Shown here piece by piece: positions 21,189 to 29,969 of a stretch of 64,000 nucleotides of DNA (its first letter is position 1; every line of letters begins with the position of its first letter). The translations under genes were made by a program, and so were the position numbers. Below the pieces are notes generated by a model. It was given only the letters and a program-made list of their open reading frames with translations. It was not told the DNA's origin and did no database searches. Source of the DNA: Dromiciops gliroides (lineage: Eukaryota; Chordata; Mammalia; Microbiotheria; Microbiotheriidae); contig NC_057863.1 of the NCBI RefSeq assembly GCF_019393635.1, positions 621,855,791 to 621,919,790 on the forward strand, given 5' to 3'.

Positions 21189-22469
21189 GCCACAGCTGCC
21201 TTTGTTGCCAAAATTCTTCTTAAAGAGATAGTACCTCGTTTTGGCCCACCAGCCTGCATTGATTCTGACAAAGGCACACATTTCACTGATTCGATTTTAT
21301 TCCAAATCTACTCTTTCTTGGGAGTAACTCCAAAATTCCACACGCCCTACCATCCACAAAGTTCAGGCCAAGTTGAACGTATGAATAAAGAGCTTAAGAG
21401 TATGATTGGCAAATTATGTACTGAAACCCATTTGAAATGGCCTGATATTCTACCATTGGCATTATTCTATCTATGCAGTAGACCAAGAGGAGAACTTCAT
21501 ATATCTCCTTATGAAATGCTTTTTGGTCACCCTCCTATCCAAGCTAAAACTTTTTCCCCAGTTTATACATCACTGGTGGGAGGTGATACTTCTGTTGCCT
21601 CCTATATACAGGAATTACAGACCAGGCTACGTGAACTCCATGAGGCAGGAGCCGTGGTCCAGGTAGGCCCATTAGACTTTTCATTGCACAGCCTCAACCC
21701 AGGAGATAAAATATATGTAAAGAATTTTCAGAGAACCAGTGGAACCCAACCTGCCTGGGAAGGACCTTTTCAGGTATTATTGACAACTCCTACTGCCATT
21801 AAAATTGGTGAAAAAGACTCATGGATTCATTTCTCTCATGTAAAGCCTGCACCATTCATAGGTGAAGAGATTTCAGATAGACCTGAGGTAGACGCTAAAG
21901 AGCTAAAAACCCTAATGATAGCAACTGTTAAAGAGCAAAGAGAGTTCAGAGGAAATAGGCAGTTCCCATTTGATAATCCCACTGATCAGTTAAATGCTTT
22001 GGGACTCAGTCTTCATATAGTATCAGGAGATGGAAATTGCCTTTTTAGGGCTTTAGCAGACCAGCTAGAAGGTCACTGTAGAAATCATCTCAGACACAGA
22101 CAAGAAGCTGCTTCTTACATGATTAACCATAGACAAGAGTTTGAGTCTTTTAGAGTAAATGACTCCTCTTTTGAAGAATATGTTGACAAATTAAAGAAAT
22201 TTGGAAAGTGGGGAGGAAATGATACAATTGTAGCATTTGCTAAGCAGCATCAGCAGAATGTGGTAGTTCATCAGTTAAATCAGCCCTTATTGAAAATCAG
22301 TGGCACAGACAAAACTGATGCTAGAGAACTCCACATTTTCTACCATAAAGAACATTATGACAGCATTAGAAAGATCAATGACAATTCAGAAACCCCTGCC
22401 ACTTTGGCATGCAGAGAATTGGGGAACCAGTTAAAACAATGTGGCATACCCCAAATTCTAGCAGCTTAA
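21189..22469 (+). CDS. Integrase C-terminal half fused in frame to an OTUD3-like OTU deubiquitinase domain
   Basis: The longest open frame in the window: no stop from 21189 to TAA 22467-22469 (426 codons). The first half is retroviral integrase: Asp at 21267 (SDKGTHF), Glu at 21375 (GQVERMN), 35 residues apart, then the C-terminal DNA-binding part with [14 protein letters not shown] and HFSHVKPAP. After a linker of about 35 codons (21865-21975) an OTU cysteine protease begins: [19 protein letters not shown]. The active site is complete: Asp 22029-22031, Cys 22038-22040, His 22353-22355 (KEHYDS). [25 protein letters not shown] and INDNSETPA match the OTU of cellular OTUD3, a Lys-linkage-cleaving deubiquitinase, better than any other family I know. 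There are no introns, so the source was a spliced transcript. The rest of OTUD3 beyond the OTU domain is absent. An in-frame ATG at 21915 could start a 184-codon protein of linker plus OTU alone. Confidence 0.9.
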   Translation, partial: ATAAFVAKILLKEIVPRFGPPACIDSDKGTHFTDSILFQIYSFLGVTPKFHTPYHPQSSGQVERMNKELKSMIGKLCTETHLKWPDILPLALFYLCSRPRGELHISPYEMLFGHPPIQAKTFSPVYTSLVGGDTSVASYIQELQTRLRELHEAGAVVQVGPLDFSLHSLNPGDKIYVKNFQRTSGTQPAWEGPFQVLLTTPTAIKIGEKDSWIHFSHVKPAPFIGEEISDRPEVDAKELKTLMIATVKEQREFRGNRQFPFDNPTDQLNALGLSLHIVSGDGNCLFRALADQLEGHCRNHLRHRQEAASYMINHRQEFESFRVNDSSFEEYVDKLKKFGKWGGNDTIVAFAKQHQQNVVVHQLNQPLLKISGTDKTDARELHIFYHKEHYDSIRKINDNSETPATLACRELGNQLKQCGIPQILAA

Positions 22470-22891
22470 ATACCTTAAAATTTAACAAGCATTTCCTTCT
22501 ACAGGCAAAGCACTGAAGCACATGGCCTAGTTTTCTGGCCCACCTCAATTTCTCCCACCCTTTCCCTACCCTATACCTATTTTTTTTAATCCTTTTTGTT
22601 TTCTTTGTTTTGACTTTTGAAAGGCACTGAAAAGACCTGGAATTCACCACACCTTTAAGTTCTTTAAGAGCACAAAAGGGTGCTTAGTGAGTCTTTTGCT
22701 TTTTATTTTTGGTTTTTGATTTTGCTTTGTTTTTTGACTTTTGTTTCTTTTTTGCTTTTCTTTAAAAACCCGATTTTGTAAACTAAGTGACTTTTCAAAG
22801 ACATTTTAAGTATATGCTGTGGGTGAGGCCATCGGGCTTCAGAAGCCACCAGAATTCTTTTTTTTACTCTTTCTTTTTGAGGGAGGGTTAT
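22470..22891 (+). other. ERV 3' non-coding region between OTU and LTR
   Basis: T-rich, with ctttttgttttctttgtttt and similar runs. There is no envelope-like frame and no signal peptide or transmembrane segment. A purine run, gagggaggg, at 22879-22887 is the best polypurine tract candidate. Confidence 0.6.
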
Positions 22892-23527
22892 TGAACCCTA
22901 TTGCTTGATACCTCACTGAAAACATTTGTCATGGGAGGATTATGGGCCCCGGTCACCCCAACAATTCTCTGGGGGGTTCAAGGAACCTTTTCCTTGAAAC
23001 CTCAGGGGTTTTCCCTTGAAATCAAGTAGGCCTCTCCTTGAACACAATCAAGGACACACACACCCACCTAACAGAGATAAGCGGCACAGATTGAACTGAG
23101 CATGCTCCAGGACCATCACCCCACATTCCAGTCCTCCTAAGCATCTGGATGAGGTAATCCAGGAGAAGACCACCTGGAACCGCCCATCAGCAGACTGCTT
23201 AGACCCATCAGGACAAAGTTGACACCCACCACCAGATCTCTCAGGAGGGATTCTTCCTACCACAGCACAACGTGGGAAGACCACCAGCCCCTCACCCAAT
23301 AAGAGACTCTTACCCACCCCCCATCTAAACCCTATAAAATGGCACCCCACAAGTCAGTTGGGGGGAAAGCGTTTTGTTCTGGCAAAACCTTCCTCCCGGC
23401 CGGTTTCTCTTGTACCCCAATAAACCTGTTCTCTTATTCCTGATTAGGTCTTGCGCGAGAGTGTAATTCTTTACAGAGGAATCCTAAGGACCCACATGCT
23501 TTCTCCTATCGGTTTCCCCATATCACA
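22892..23527 (+). mobile_element. 3' LTR of the OTU-carrying ERV
   Basis: The end is clear (ccccatatcaca, 23527). The start is either tgaaccc at 22892, just after the purine run, or tgtcatggg at 22927. Promoter signals are in order: CAAT-like cccaataag near 23295, TATA box tataaaat 23333-23340, polyadenylation signal aataaa 23419-23424, then a U5 with gtaattcttt. No matching LTR is present on the 5' side. Confidence 0.8.
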
Positions 23528-24760
23528 TTGAATATTGAATCTTGCTAATTGAAGTCTTATTTCTATGAATTAATCACCACTTTAAGTATTTGCTACTGTT
23601 ATACTAGAGAATTCATGTATAAGATGATGTGGTCTACTTGCTAAAAGAAGATTATGTAACAATGTCTAATATAATCAGCTATTTACATTCGTTTATTATT
23701 TATATGTCATTATACTCTGGGTATGGTTTGGAATTATTGTATATATCACTAATATGTTCTCAGTTATGCAGCATAGCACGCATTTTTACCATTATACTGT
23801 CTTTGGTGAAATTAATATGAGATTTTAGAAGTATGGAAACTTATCATTTCAGAGACTAACTTGCTGTGAACCTCTGATGCAGGCCCTGGAGAGAATATAT
23901 GTGCAACAAAAGGAGAGACAGGTATACGTAAGTCTATGGCTTGCTTATGATGGTGACTATGTAGAGCACAATTACTAGGCACAGTCCAGTATTCATCCTC
24001 TCTCCCTCCTAATTTAATCTAATTTAACTGAACTTATTTATCTTTTTATCTCACTCAGTTGAACTCACCTGTGGCCTAGCATAATCACTGGCTGCCTCGG
24101 AACCATGAGATATGGTATGATAACCTTTCCATAACATTTTCAGGTGTCATGAACACATACTAAATTTGGCTTTGATCCAGACACATGGTGGTAAAAAGTG
24201 TTACAGATTGCATAACTACCTCAACCCTCTATTAGAAGTCTAAGGATATAAAGGAGGGAATGTAATGGAATTTATTGATTTGATCATTGACAATGCTATG
24301 CTAAGGTTTAGTAAAAGTACAGCAATTCAAACAGTTAAAGAAGAGAATCTAGCTTTCCAGACCAGAGTCCAGAATCCAGTTTTTCCAGACCAGAATCCAG
24401 ACCAGAGTCCAGAATCCAGTTTTCCAGACCAGAATCCAGTTTCCTCCTGATGACATCTTACCACTTCAAGAAGACAAGAGAACTCAGAGACTTTATATGT
24501 TTTGTTAGTTTTTACTATCTCCTTTCTGTTATAATATACACTATCTGTAACATGTACTCTCTGCAGAGGCTCTCCCTTTGCAAGACTAATGTCAAAGCGT
24601 CGGTTCATGAGGACAAAAAAATCACCCCTCTGGACAAAACTTTCCTCTCTTCCTTTTCTATATTGTTGTTCACATATTATTAGTTAGCAATAGTTATTAT
24701 ATTCCTTTTACTGTTCCGTCAAGGAAATATTTTGTTTCTTGAGGAACAAAAGGGGGGGAA
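23528..24760 (+). mobile_element. Second ERV, 3' internal region
   Basis: Non-coding in its present state. It can be aligned in order with the 3' internal part of the ERV at 36380-40800: 24265-24310 with 39790-39830 plus 40002-40035, and 24522-24760 with 40190-40432, right up to each LTR. It ends in a classical polypurine tract, aaaagggggggaa at 24748-24760. It starts immediately after the OTU-ERV's LTR, so the OTU element may have inserted into this older ERV. Nothing homologous was found on the left side of the OTU element. Confidence 0.65.
24353..24450. repeat. Short minisatellite
   Basis: Repeats of ccagaccagagtccagaatc and ccagaccagaatccag blocks, separated by cagtttt, about three irregular units, inside the ERV internal region. 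Confidence 0.85.
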
Positions 24761-25316
24761 TGTGGTAAAAAGTTTTAACAGTTGGTTAGATAATGGAGAG
24801 ACGCCAGTTTTTTTTAGGACCACCCTTTTGGGGAGGAGACCAACAGCATGAGCTACGCACACCGATCCGCCTGCGACGCACGCCAGATTGCCTGCTGAGC
24901 ACTCGACTTCCGGGGTGCGAGCTTAAAAGGCAAGGAGAGAACAGAAGTGGGAACTTTTTCCTGCTCTGCTGGTCTCCTGACTGTGCTGCACAGGCTGATG
25001 CTGACGAGAGTTCGACTGGGCCCGGCTCGCGGTTAGCAGCAGCATGCGCTTGACATGGTCTCTCTCTCTCCCCAAAGGTGGCCTTCAGCTTTTGGTGAGT
25101 TTTATACGGACTATAGACTAAGCCTAGACTTAAGACGATTTGTATTGTATTTCTACTTTCCTATCCTTCTAATCAACATCACCTTGTGACTACCATACAA
25201 TAAAAGCTCTAACTAGAAAACCAGAAGCTTCTTCCATTTACTAGTCTGGGAGATAAATTAAGGGAAAGGTTAAGTAGGGGAGATTTATGATCTAATATCC
25301 AATTTTAAATCTCACA
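24761..25316 (+). mobile_element. LTR of the second ERV
   Basis: Begins tgtggtaaaaag directly after the polypurine tract and ends aaatctcaca. It contains a CpG-rich stretch (24865-24935), a TATA-like gcttaaaaggc near 24922, a splice-donor-like aggtggcc and a polyadenylation signal caataaaagc near 25199. Its sequence is unrelated to the LTRs at 36380 and 40433 although the internal DNA before it is related. Confidence 0.8.
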
Positions 25317-25415
25317 GTTGGAACTGGAAATACAAAGACCAAAATGAAATAGCCTCTACCCTCAAGGAACTTAGATTCTATTGGAGAAAACAACATGTAT
25401 ATAGGTAAGTATAAT
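25317..25415 (+). mobile_element. L2 LINE 3' scrap
   Basis: actggaaatacaaagaccaa, then ctaccctcaaggaacttaga, typical of the L2 3' end. Confidence 0.65.
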
Positions 25416-25416
25416 C

Positions 25417-25580
25417 CAGATATTCTTAACCTTTTTGTATTACAGATTCTTTTGATAATCGTGTAAAAAGTCTGTGTACTCAGAATAATGTTTTTAAATA
25501 CATAGAATAAAATGCATAAGATTACAAAGGAAAACAATTTTATTGAAATATAATTATCAATATATATTTAAATGAGTTTA
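25417..25580. mobile_element. hAT-like DNA transposon, second copy
   Basis: attcttaacctttttg start, cagaataatgtttttaaata and attacaaaggaaa middle, as in 1425-1612. The right end is lost. Confidence 0.6.
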
Positions 25581-26859
25581 CACAGAGGATTCTGGAAAGG
25601 TGATGGAGTAGGTCAGAAAACACCAGTCTCTCCAAATTTTCCCCCAAAACAAGACACTACTTCAAAATGAACATAGAGTGTCAGAAATAAATAAAAATTC
25701 AGATAAAGCAGTTCTCTTCCTAAAACAACTTGAGAGGACCTTGAGAAAGAGTGGACCTCCAAGGGCAGAGGTTTGGTGGGTGTGAAGTGCAAACACCTCA
25801 GGCAGATTCCACTGAATCAGGAAGCAGCAAGCCCTGGGTACAGGTGGCAACCTGGCTTTAGGAATTCTCACCTAGGAACTCTCACCTCACAGACAGTGTG
25901 GGGATTGGACAGCTGAACAGAGGAAGATTGAAGGATCCTCTGCTGTGCTGTCAAGAGATACCAGGGCCAGTTGTGCTGACCAGACCTGGGTTGCAACTGT
26001 GGGCAATAAGGAGTGAGCACACACCCAGTGAGTACAGTACCTGCAAGAAAATGGAATCCCTGGTTTCAGTTCCAGGGCTGAGGGGACAGCTGATGTTTAC
26101 AGCTGCTGGAGAGACTGCAGGGAGCAAGAACATTTGTGGGACAATGTGGCTGACTGGTAGCTCTAGCTGTGGCTTAGAAGTAGAGAGGAGTACCTGAAGT
26201 TGGGCCCCTGAACAGAGCTCAGAAAATAATAGTAAGAAGGACCTGAGGCCTGGAGTACCATTCCCCTCATACCTCAGGACTAGAATCTGATTACAATAAT
26301 AAGCTGCTAAAAAAAAATTTTGAAATGAGTAAGCAAAGAAGAAAGAACCTGACTACAAACAACTACTATGGGAATAAAGACGATCGGGGTTCACATTCTA
26401 AGGAAGATGGTGAAGTTTAAAAAGCCACTTCCACTTCAAAGAGAAATTTGAGATGGCAACAGACCCAAAAAGAGTTCTTGGAAGAACTTTAAAAGGACTT
26501 AAAAAATTAAATAAGAGAGACAGAAAAAAATAGAGAAAAAATAAGAGTAATCCAAGAAAATCAATTATTAAAAGAAGATAAATCAATTGGAAAAAGAGAT
26601 CCAAGAGCTGAAGGAAGAAAAAACTCCTCTGGAACTAGAATTGGGCAAGGGAAAGCTAATGACATTATAAGACACTAAGAAATAATGAAACAAAATCAAA
26701 AGAATGAAAAAATAGACAAGAATGTAAAACCTCTCATTAGAAAAACAACTGATCTGGAGAACAGATTGAAGAAAGACAACTTAAAAATTGTTGGACTACT
26801 GAAAAGTTATGATTTTTTTAAAGTCTTGATACATTATTACAAGAAATTATTAAGGAAAA

Positions 26860-27653
26860 TGTAGTAGCAGCCTGCTAGGCCTGGGTCCAGTTAGGGATGC
26901 TCTGGTCCTGAGGGGGACACTATGACCATGGAGAAATACAGTTGATCAGCTGGTTGGGCTCAGTTTTGGAGAAGCAAAATAGTTAATTAACCAGATAGTA
27001 GTTGGTCAAACAGATAATAAAACAGCCACCCAGAAAGCTGGGCTCCTTGAATTTACAACATGAGCTTAGTTTGGAGCCAGTAGTGTTTGCTATGTGATTA
27101 GGACCAGGGAGTGACAATAATCTCAAGTTAGTGTGATGTTTAAAATCTTAATGTGGCTCCTTACCTGCACCCCCTCCCCAGTTTCTAAACCGTTGTAACA
27201 TTTCAGTCCTAAGTCTCTCTCCCACCCCCTTCTCTCTATAAAATGACATCTTTTCTTTTGTTCAGGGAGTTGAAATTAGGCTTCTTCTCCCAGCCATACC
27301 TCTATGGCTGTCTGATTAAATAACATGCCATAAACCTGTACCTCCCTGGGAGTTGAAGTTGGACTACTTCTCCTGGTCATGCCTCCGTAAGCCAAATAAT
27401 AAAAACTTTTTTTTTTTTTTTTGCAGGGCAATGGGGGTTAAGTGACTTGCCCAGGGTCACACAGCTAGTAAGTCAAGTGTCTGAGGCCGGATTTGAACTC
27501 AGGTCCTCCTGAATCCAAGGCCGGTGCTTTATCCACTGCGCCACCTAGCCGCCCCCAAATAATAAAAACTTTGACTTAAATTCTGATTGGGACGCGTGGG
27601 GGAGTAATTCTTTGAAAGAAGAATATTTTCCAGAACCCAATCTAGTGGTAACA
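26860..27653 (+). mobile_element. Solo LTR, related to the OTU-ERV LTR
   Basis: Starts tgtagtagcagcc and ends agtggtaaca. It carries a TATA box (ctataaaatgac, about 27237), two U5-like pyrimidine blocks and a polyadenylation signal. The U5 (gggagtaattctttgaaa, ending cagaaccca) resembles that of the LTR at 22892-23527. A SINE (27411-27555) is inserted. No perfect TSD. It lies in L1 ORF1. Confidence 0.75.
27411..27555 (-). mobile_element. Marsupial tRNA-derived SINE
   Basis: Antisense copy with TSD caaataataaaaacttt, left copy from 27393, right copy 27556-27572. Inserted in the solo LTR. Confidence 0.95.
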
Positions 27654-27895
27654 GAGAAGTACCTTGAACTTCTACAATGAGAAAGTAAAGTAGAAATAGA
27701 AAAAAAAATCCACTGATTCCAACCTGAAAGAGATCCCAGGTTGGAAAGTTACAGGAATATGATAGCCAAGTTTTAAAGCTCCCAGGTTAAGGAGAAAATC
27801 TTACAAGCAACAAGAAAAAAAAAATACATTAAATACAGTGGAGCGACAATCAGAATAACATAGGATCTAGTAGCTTCTACATTAAAAGACCACAG

Positions 27896-28040
27896 GGGCA
27901 GCTAGATGGCACAGTGGATAGAGCACTGGCCCTGGATTCAGAAGGACCTGAGTTCAAATCCGGCCTCAGACACTTGACACTTACTAGCTGTGTGACCCTG
28001 GGCAAGTCACTTAACCCCAATTGCCCCGAAAAAAAAAAAA
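27896..28040 (+). mobile_element. Marsupial tRNA-derived SINE
   Basis: Sense copy with TSD aagaccacagg/aagatcacagg. Confidence 0.95.
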
Positions 28041-28337
28041 AAGATCACAGGGCTTGAAACATTATGTTTTGAAGAGCAAAAGAGTTGGACTTGTGACCAA
28101 AAATAACTAACCCGGCAAAGCTGAGAATAATCCTGAATGGGGAAAAAGGGGACATTTAATGAACTGAAAGACTTTCAGGTATCTGTGACAAAAAGACCAG
28201 AACTCAATGGAAAATTTGACATATAAGATCCAAGTAAAACATAAGGTAAACATTAAAGACCAATCATAAAGGACTCAATAAGGTCAAACTGTTTAATTTT
28301 TAAATGTGAAAATATTATCAGTACTCTTAAGACTCAT

Positions 28338-28556
28338 CATTGGAGGCAGAGCCAAGATGGCAGAGAAAAGCTCTCCCCCCGACTCCTCCAAATGCTTTTA
28401 AATAATGCCTCAAAACAAATTATAGAGTGGCAGAACACAAAAAAAGGATTGAGTGAAAATTTTTTCCAGCCTCAGACAACTTAGAAGGCTGGCAGGAAAG
28501 GTTTGTTGTACCAGGGTTAGAGTAGAGTGCAATCTATCACAGGCCAGTAAAGGAAA
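28338..28556 (+). mobile_element. L1 LINE 5' UTR of another subfamily
   Basis: ggcagagccaagatggcaga followed by cctccaaatgcttttaaata and gacaacttagaaggctggca. The same type of 5' UTR recurs at 50728. Confidence 0.65.
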
Positions 28557-28658
28557 GTAGGAAGGAAGGAAGGAAGGAAGGAAGGAAGGAAGGAAGGAAG
28601 GAAGGAAGGAAGGAAGGAAGGAAGGAAGGAAGGAAGGAAGGAAGGAAGGAAGGAAGGA
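28557..28658. repeat. (GGAA)n microsatellite
   Basis: About 25 units of ggaa. It stands where the first bases of the following SINE should be. Confidence 0.98.
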
Positions 28659-28790
28659 AATAGAGCACTGCCACTGGAGTCAGGAGGACCTGAGTTCAAA
28701 TGTAGCCTCAGACACTTAATACTTACTAGCTGTGTGACCCTGGGCAAGTCACTTAACCCCAATTGCCTCACCAAAAGAAAAAAAAAATAG
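28659..28790 (+). mobile_element. Marsupial tRNA-derived SINE, 5' end replaced by GGAA repeat
   Basis: Begins at atagagcactg. The usual first 20 or so bases are absent. It continues normally to the A-rich tail. Confidence 0.93.
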
Positions 28791-28904
28791 CAAGCTATCA
28801 GATGGATTTCTTTCTCCCGGTGGTTACATAACAGCTGACCTGTTCCTTGGCCTGGTCCTGCCCTGCTGCCCAGCCCAGCCCACAGCTTCCCCAACAGTGG
28901 CATG

Positions 28905-29080
28905 CAGTGAGCAGGGGACTGACATGATCAGCCCTAAGTTCTGGGAAACTTTGGCATGAGAAAGATTAAGAGGCTGTTGCAAGAATACAGGTGAGAAATT
29001 ATAGTGGCCTGAAGTGGTATAGTGACTGAGTAACTAGAGAAAAGGGGACTGATGAGATAGATATGGAAATACAAACAACA
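28905..29080 (+). mobile_element. L2 LINE fragment
   Basis: gcaggggactgacatgatca followed by agaggctgttgcaagaatac-type text, in the L2 3' order. Confidence 0.55.
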
Positions 29081-29384
29081 GGCTTTGGCATCTGATACAA
29101 TATGTGGGATGTTGTTGTCTGTGCTTCGTTGTTTTGTTTTGTTTTTTGTTGTTGTTCTTCATTCTTGAAGAGGATCATGACATGGATGTTATAAACCTGG
29201 GTGACAGGAAGACTTAGTGGTAGCCTGGATAGGAATAGAGAAGTTCAGAAAAAGAATGTTGTTTTTTTTTTTTGTCATAAAGCCTGTAATCTACTGCAGC
29301 CTGCTGATGTCTGCTCATCCTGTTTGGCTCCCCTTATCCCATTCCAAAGAAAAAAGTGGAAAATGAAACTTAAAGTAAAAGACA

Positions 29385-29465
29385 GTCAACTGGCATTTAT
29401 TAATCACTTTCCATGTGCAAGGCACTGTGCTAAATGCTGGGGATACAAAAAAAGGACACACAAAA
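29385..29465 (+). mobile_element. L2 LINE 3' scrap
   Basis: tgcaaggcactgtgctaaat, then gctggggatacaaaaaaagg. Confidence 0.65.
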
Positions 29466-29805
29466 AGTTATTCTTCAGGTTCCCCCTCTTATCCAGAAGT
29501 AGACAGAAAAGACTCTTTGCAGACCATACCTTTCTCCTTCCACTAGTGGAGTATCAGATGGTATAAATGTCCCATGGTCCACACCTCTAGCCTCACTCTA
29601 ACTCACTTCAGATACTGGACCTTTACTGAGATACCTGTGCTCCAGTCACCTGACTTTGGTTCAACAAAGATTATATTAGCATTAAGGGTGAAATGATCCT
29701 AATTCATGGCTCTACACTATTTAGGAATTTATTAAAAGTTAATTAACATCAGAATCACAAAATCGTCTCACAATTGGCTAATCCCTGTTTAGAAATGCCT
29801 AACAT

Positions 29806-29956
29806 AGGGGGCAGCTAGGTGGCGTAGTGGATAGAGCACCAGCCCTGGATTCAGGAGGACCTGAGTTCAAAGCCGACCTCAGACACTTGACACTAGCTGT
29901 GTGACCCTAGGCAAGTCACTTAACCCCAATTGCCTCACGAAAAAGAAAAGAAAAAG
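29806..29956 (+). mobile_element. Marsupial tRNA-derived SINE
   Basis: Sense copy with perfect TSD aaatgcctaacat at 29793-29805 and 29957-29969. Confidence 0.96.
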
Positions 29957-29969
29957 AAATGCCTAACAT

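Larger units (their letters stand above)
17265..23527 (+). mobile_element. Gammaretrovirus-like ERV carrying an OTU protease in place of env
   Basis: Order on the plus strand: capsid/nucleocapsid frame, protease, RT, RNase H, integrase, OTU domain, 3' LTR. There is no env-like frame between the OTU stop (22469) and the LTR. On the 5' side no LTR, primer binding site or matrix region is found: the sequence passes from L2/MIR-like DNA directly into the frame that leads to capsid, so the 5' end is missing. Pol shows at least seven breaks. The capsid type, the gag-pol arrangement in one frame separated by stops, and integrase with D,D(35)E spacing point to a class I (gammaretrovirus-related) ERV. 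The element is not replication-competent as it stands. Confidence 0.9.
25585..28320 (+). mobile_element. L1 LINE, 5' UTR and ORF1 region
   Basis: Sense L1 5' half. A 5' UTR of the ggtgatggagtaggtcag type is followed at about 26300-26800 by ORF1-like coding: KQRRKNL, then a Lys/Glu-rich coiled-coil-like stretch. More ORF1-type text comes after 27654 (aagagatcccaggttggaaa). It is broken by stops and by the LTR at 26860-27653 and the SINE at 27896. Confidence 0.75.

Noticed and set aside
18010..21281. Minus-strand ORFs across the ERV (for example 18010-18369, 18866-19222, 20511-20750)
   Set aside because: Shadows of gag and pol on the opposite strand without any motif.
28517..28903. 128-codon minus-strand ORF with SFLP repeats
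   Set aside because: Translation of the GGAA repeat plus an antisense SINE.
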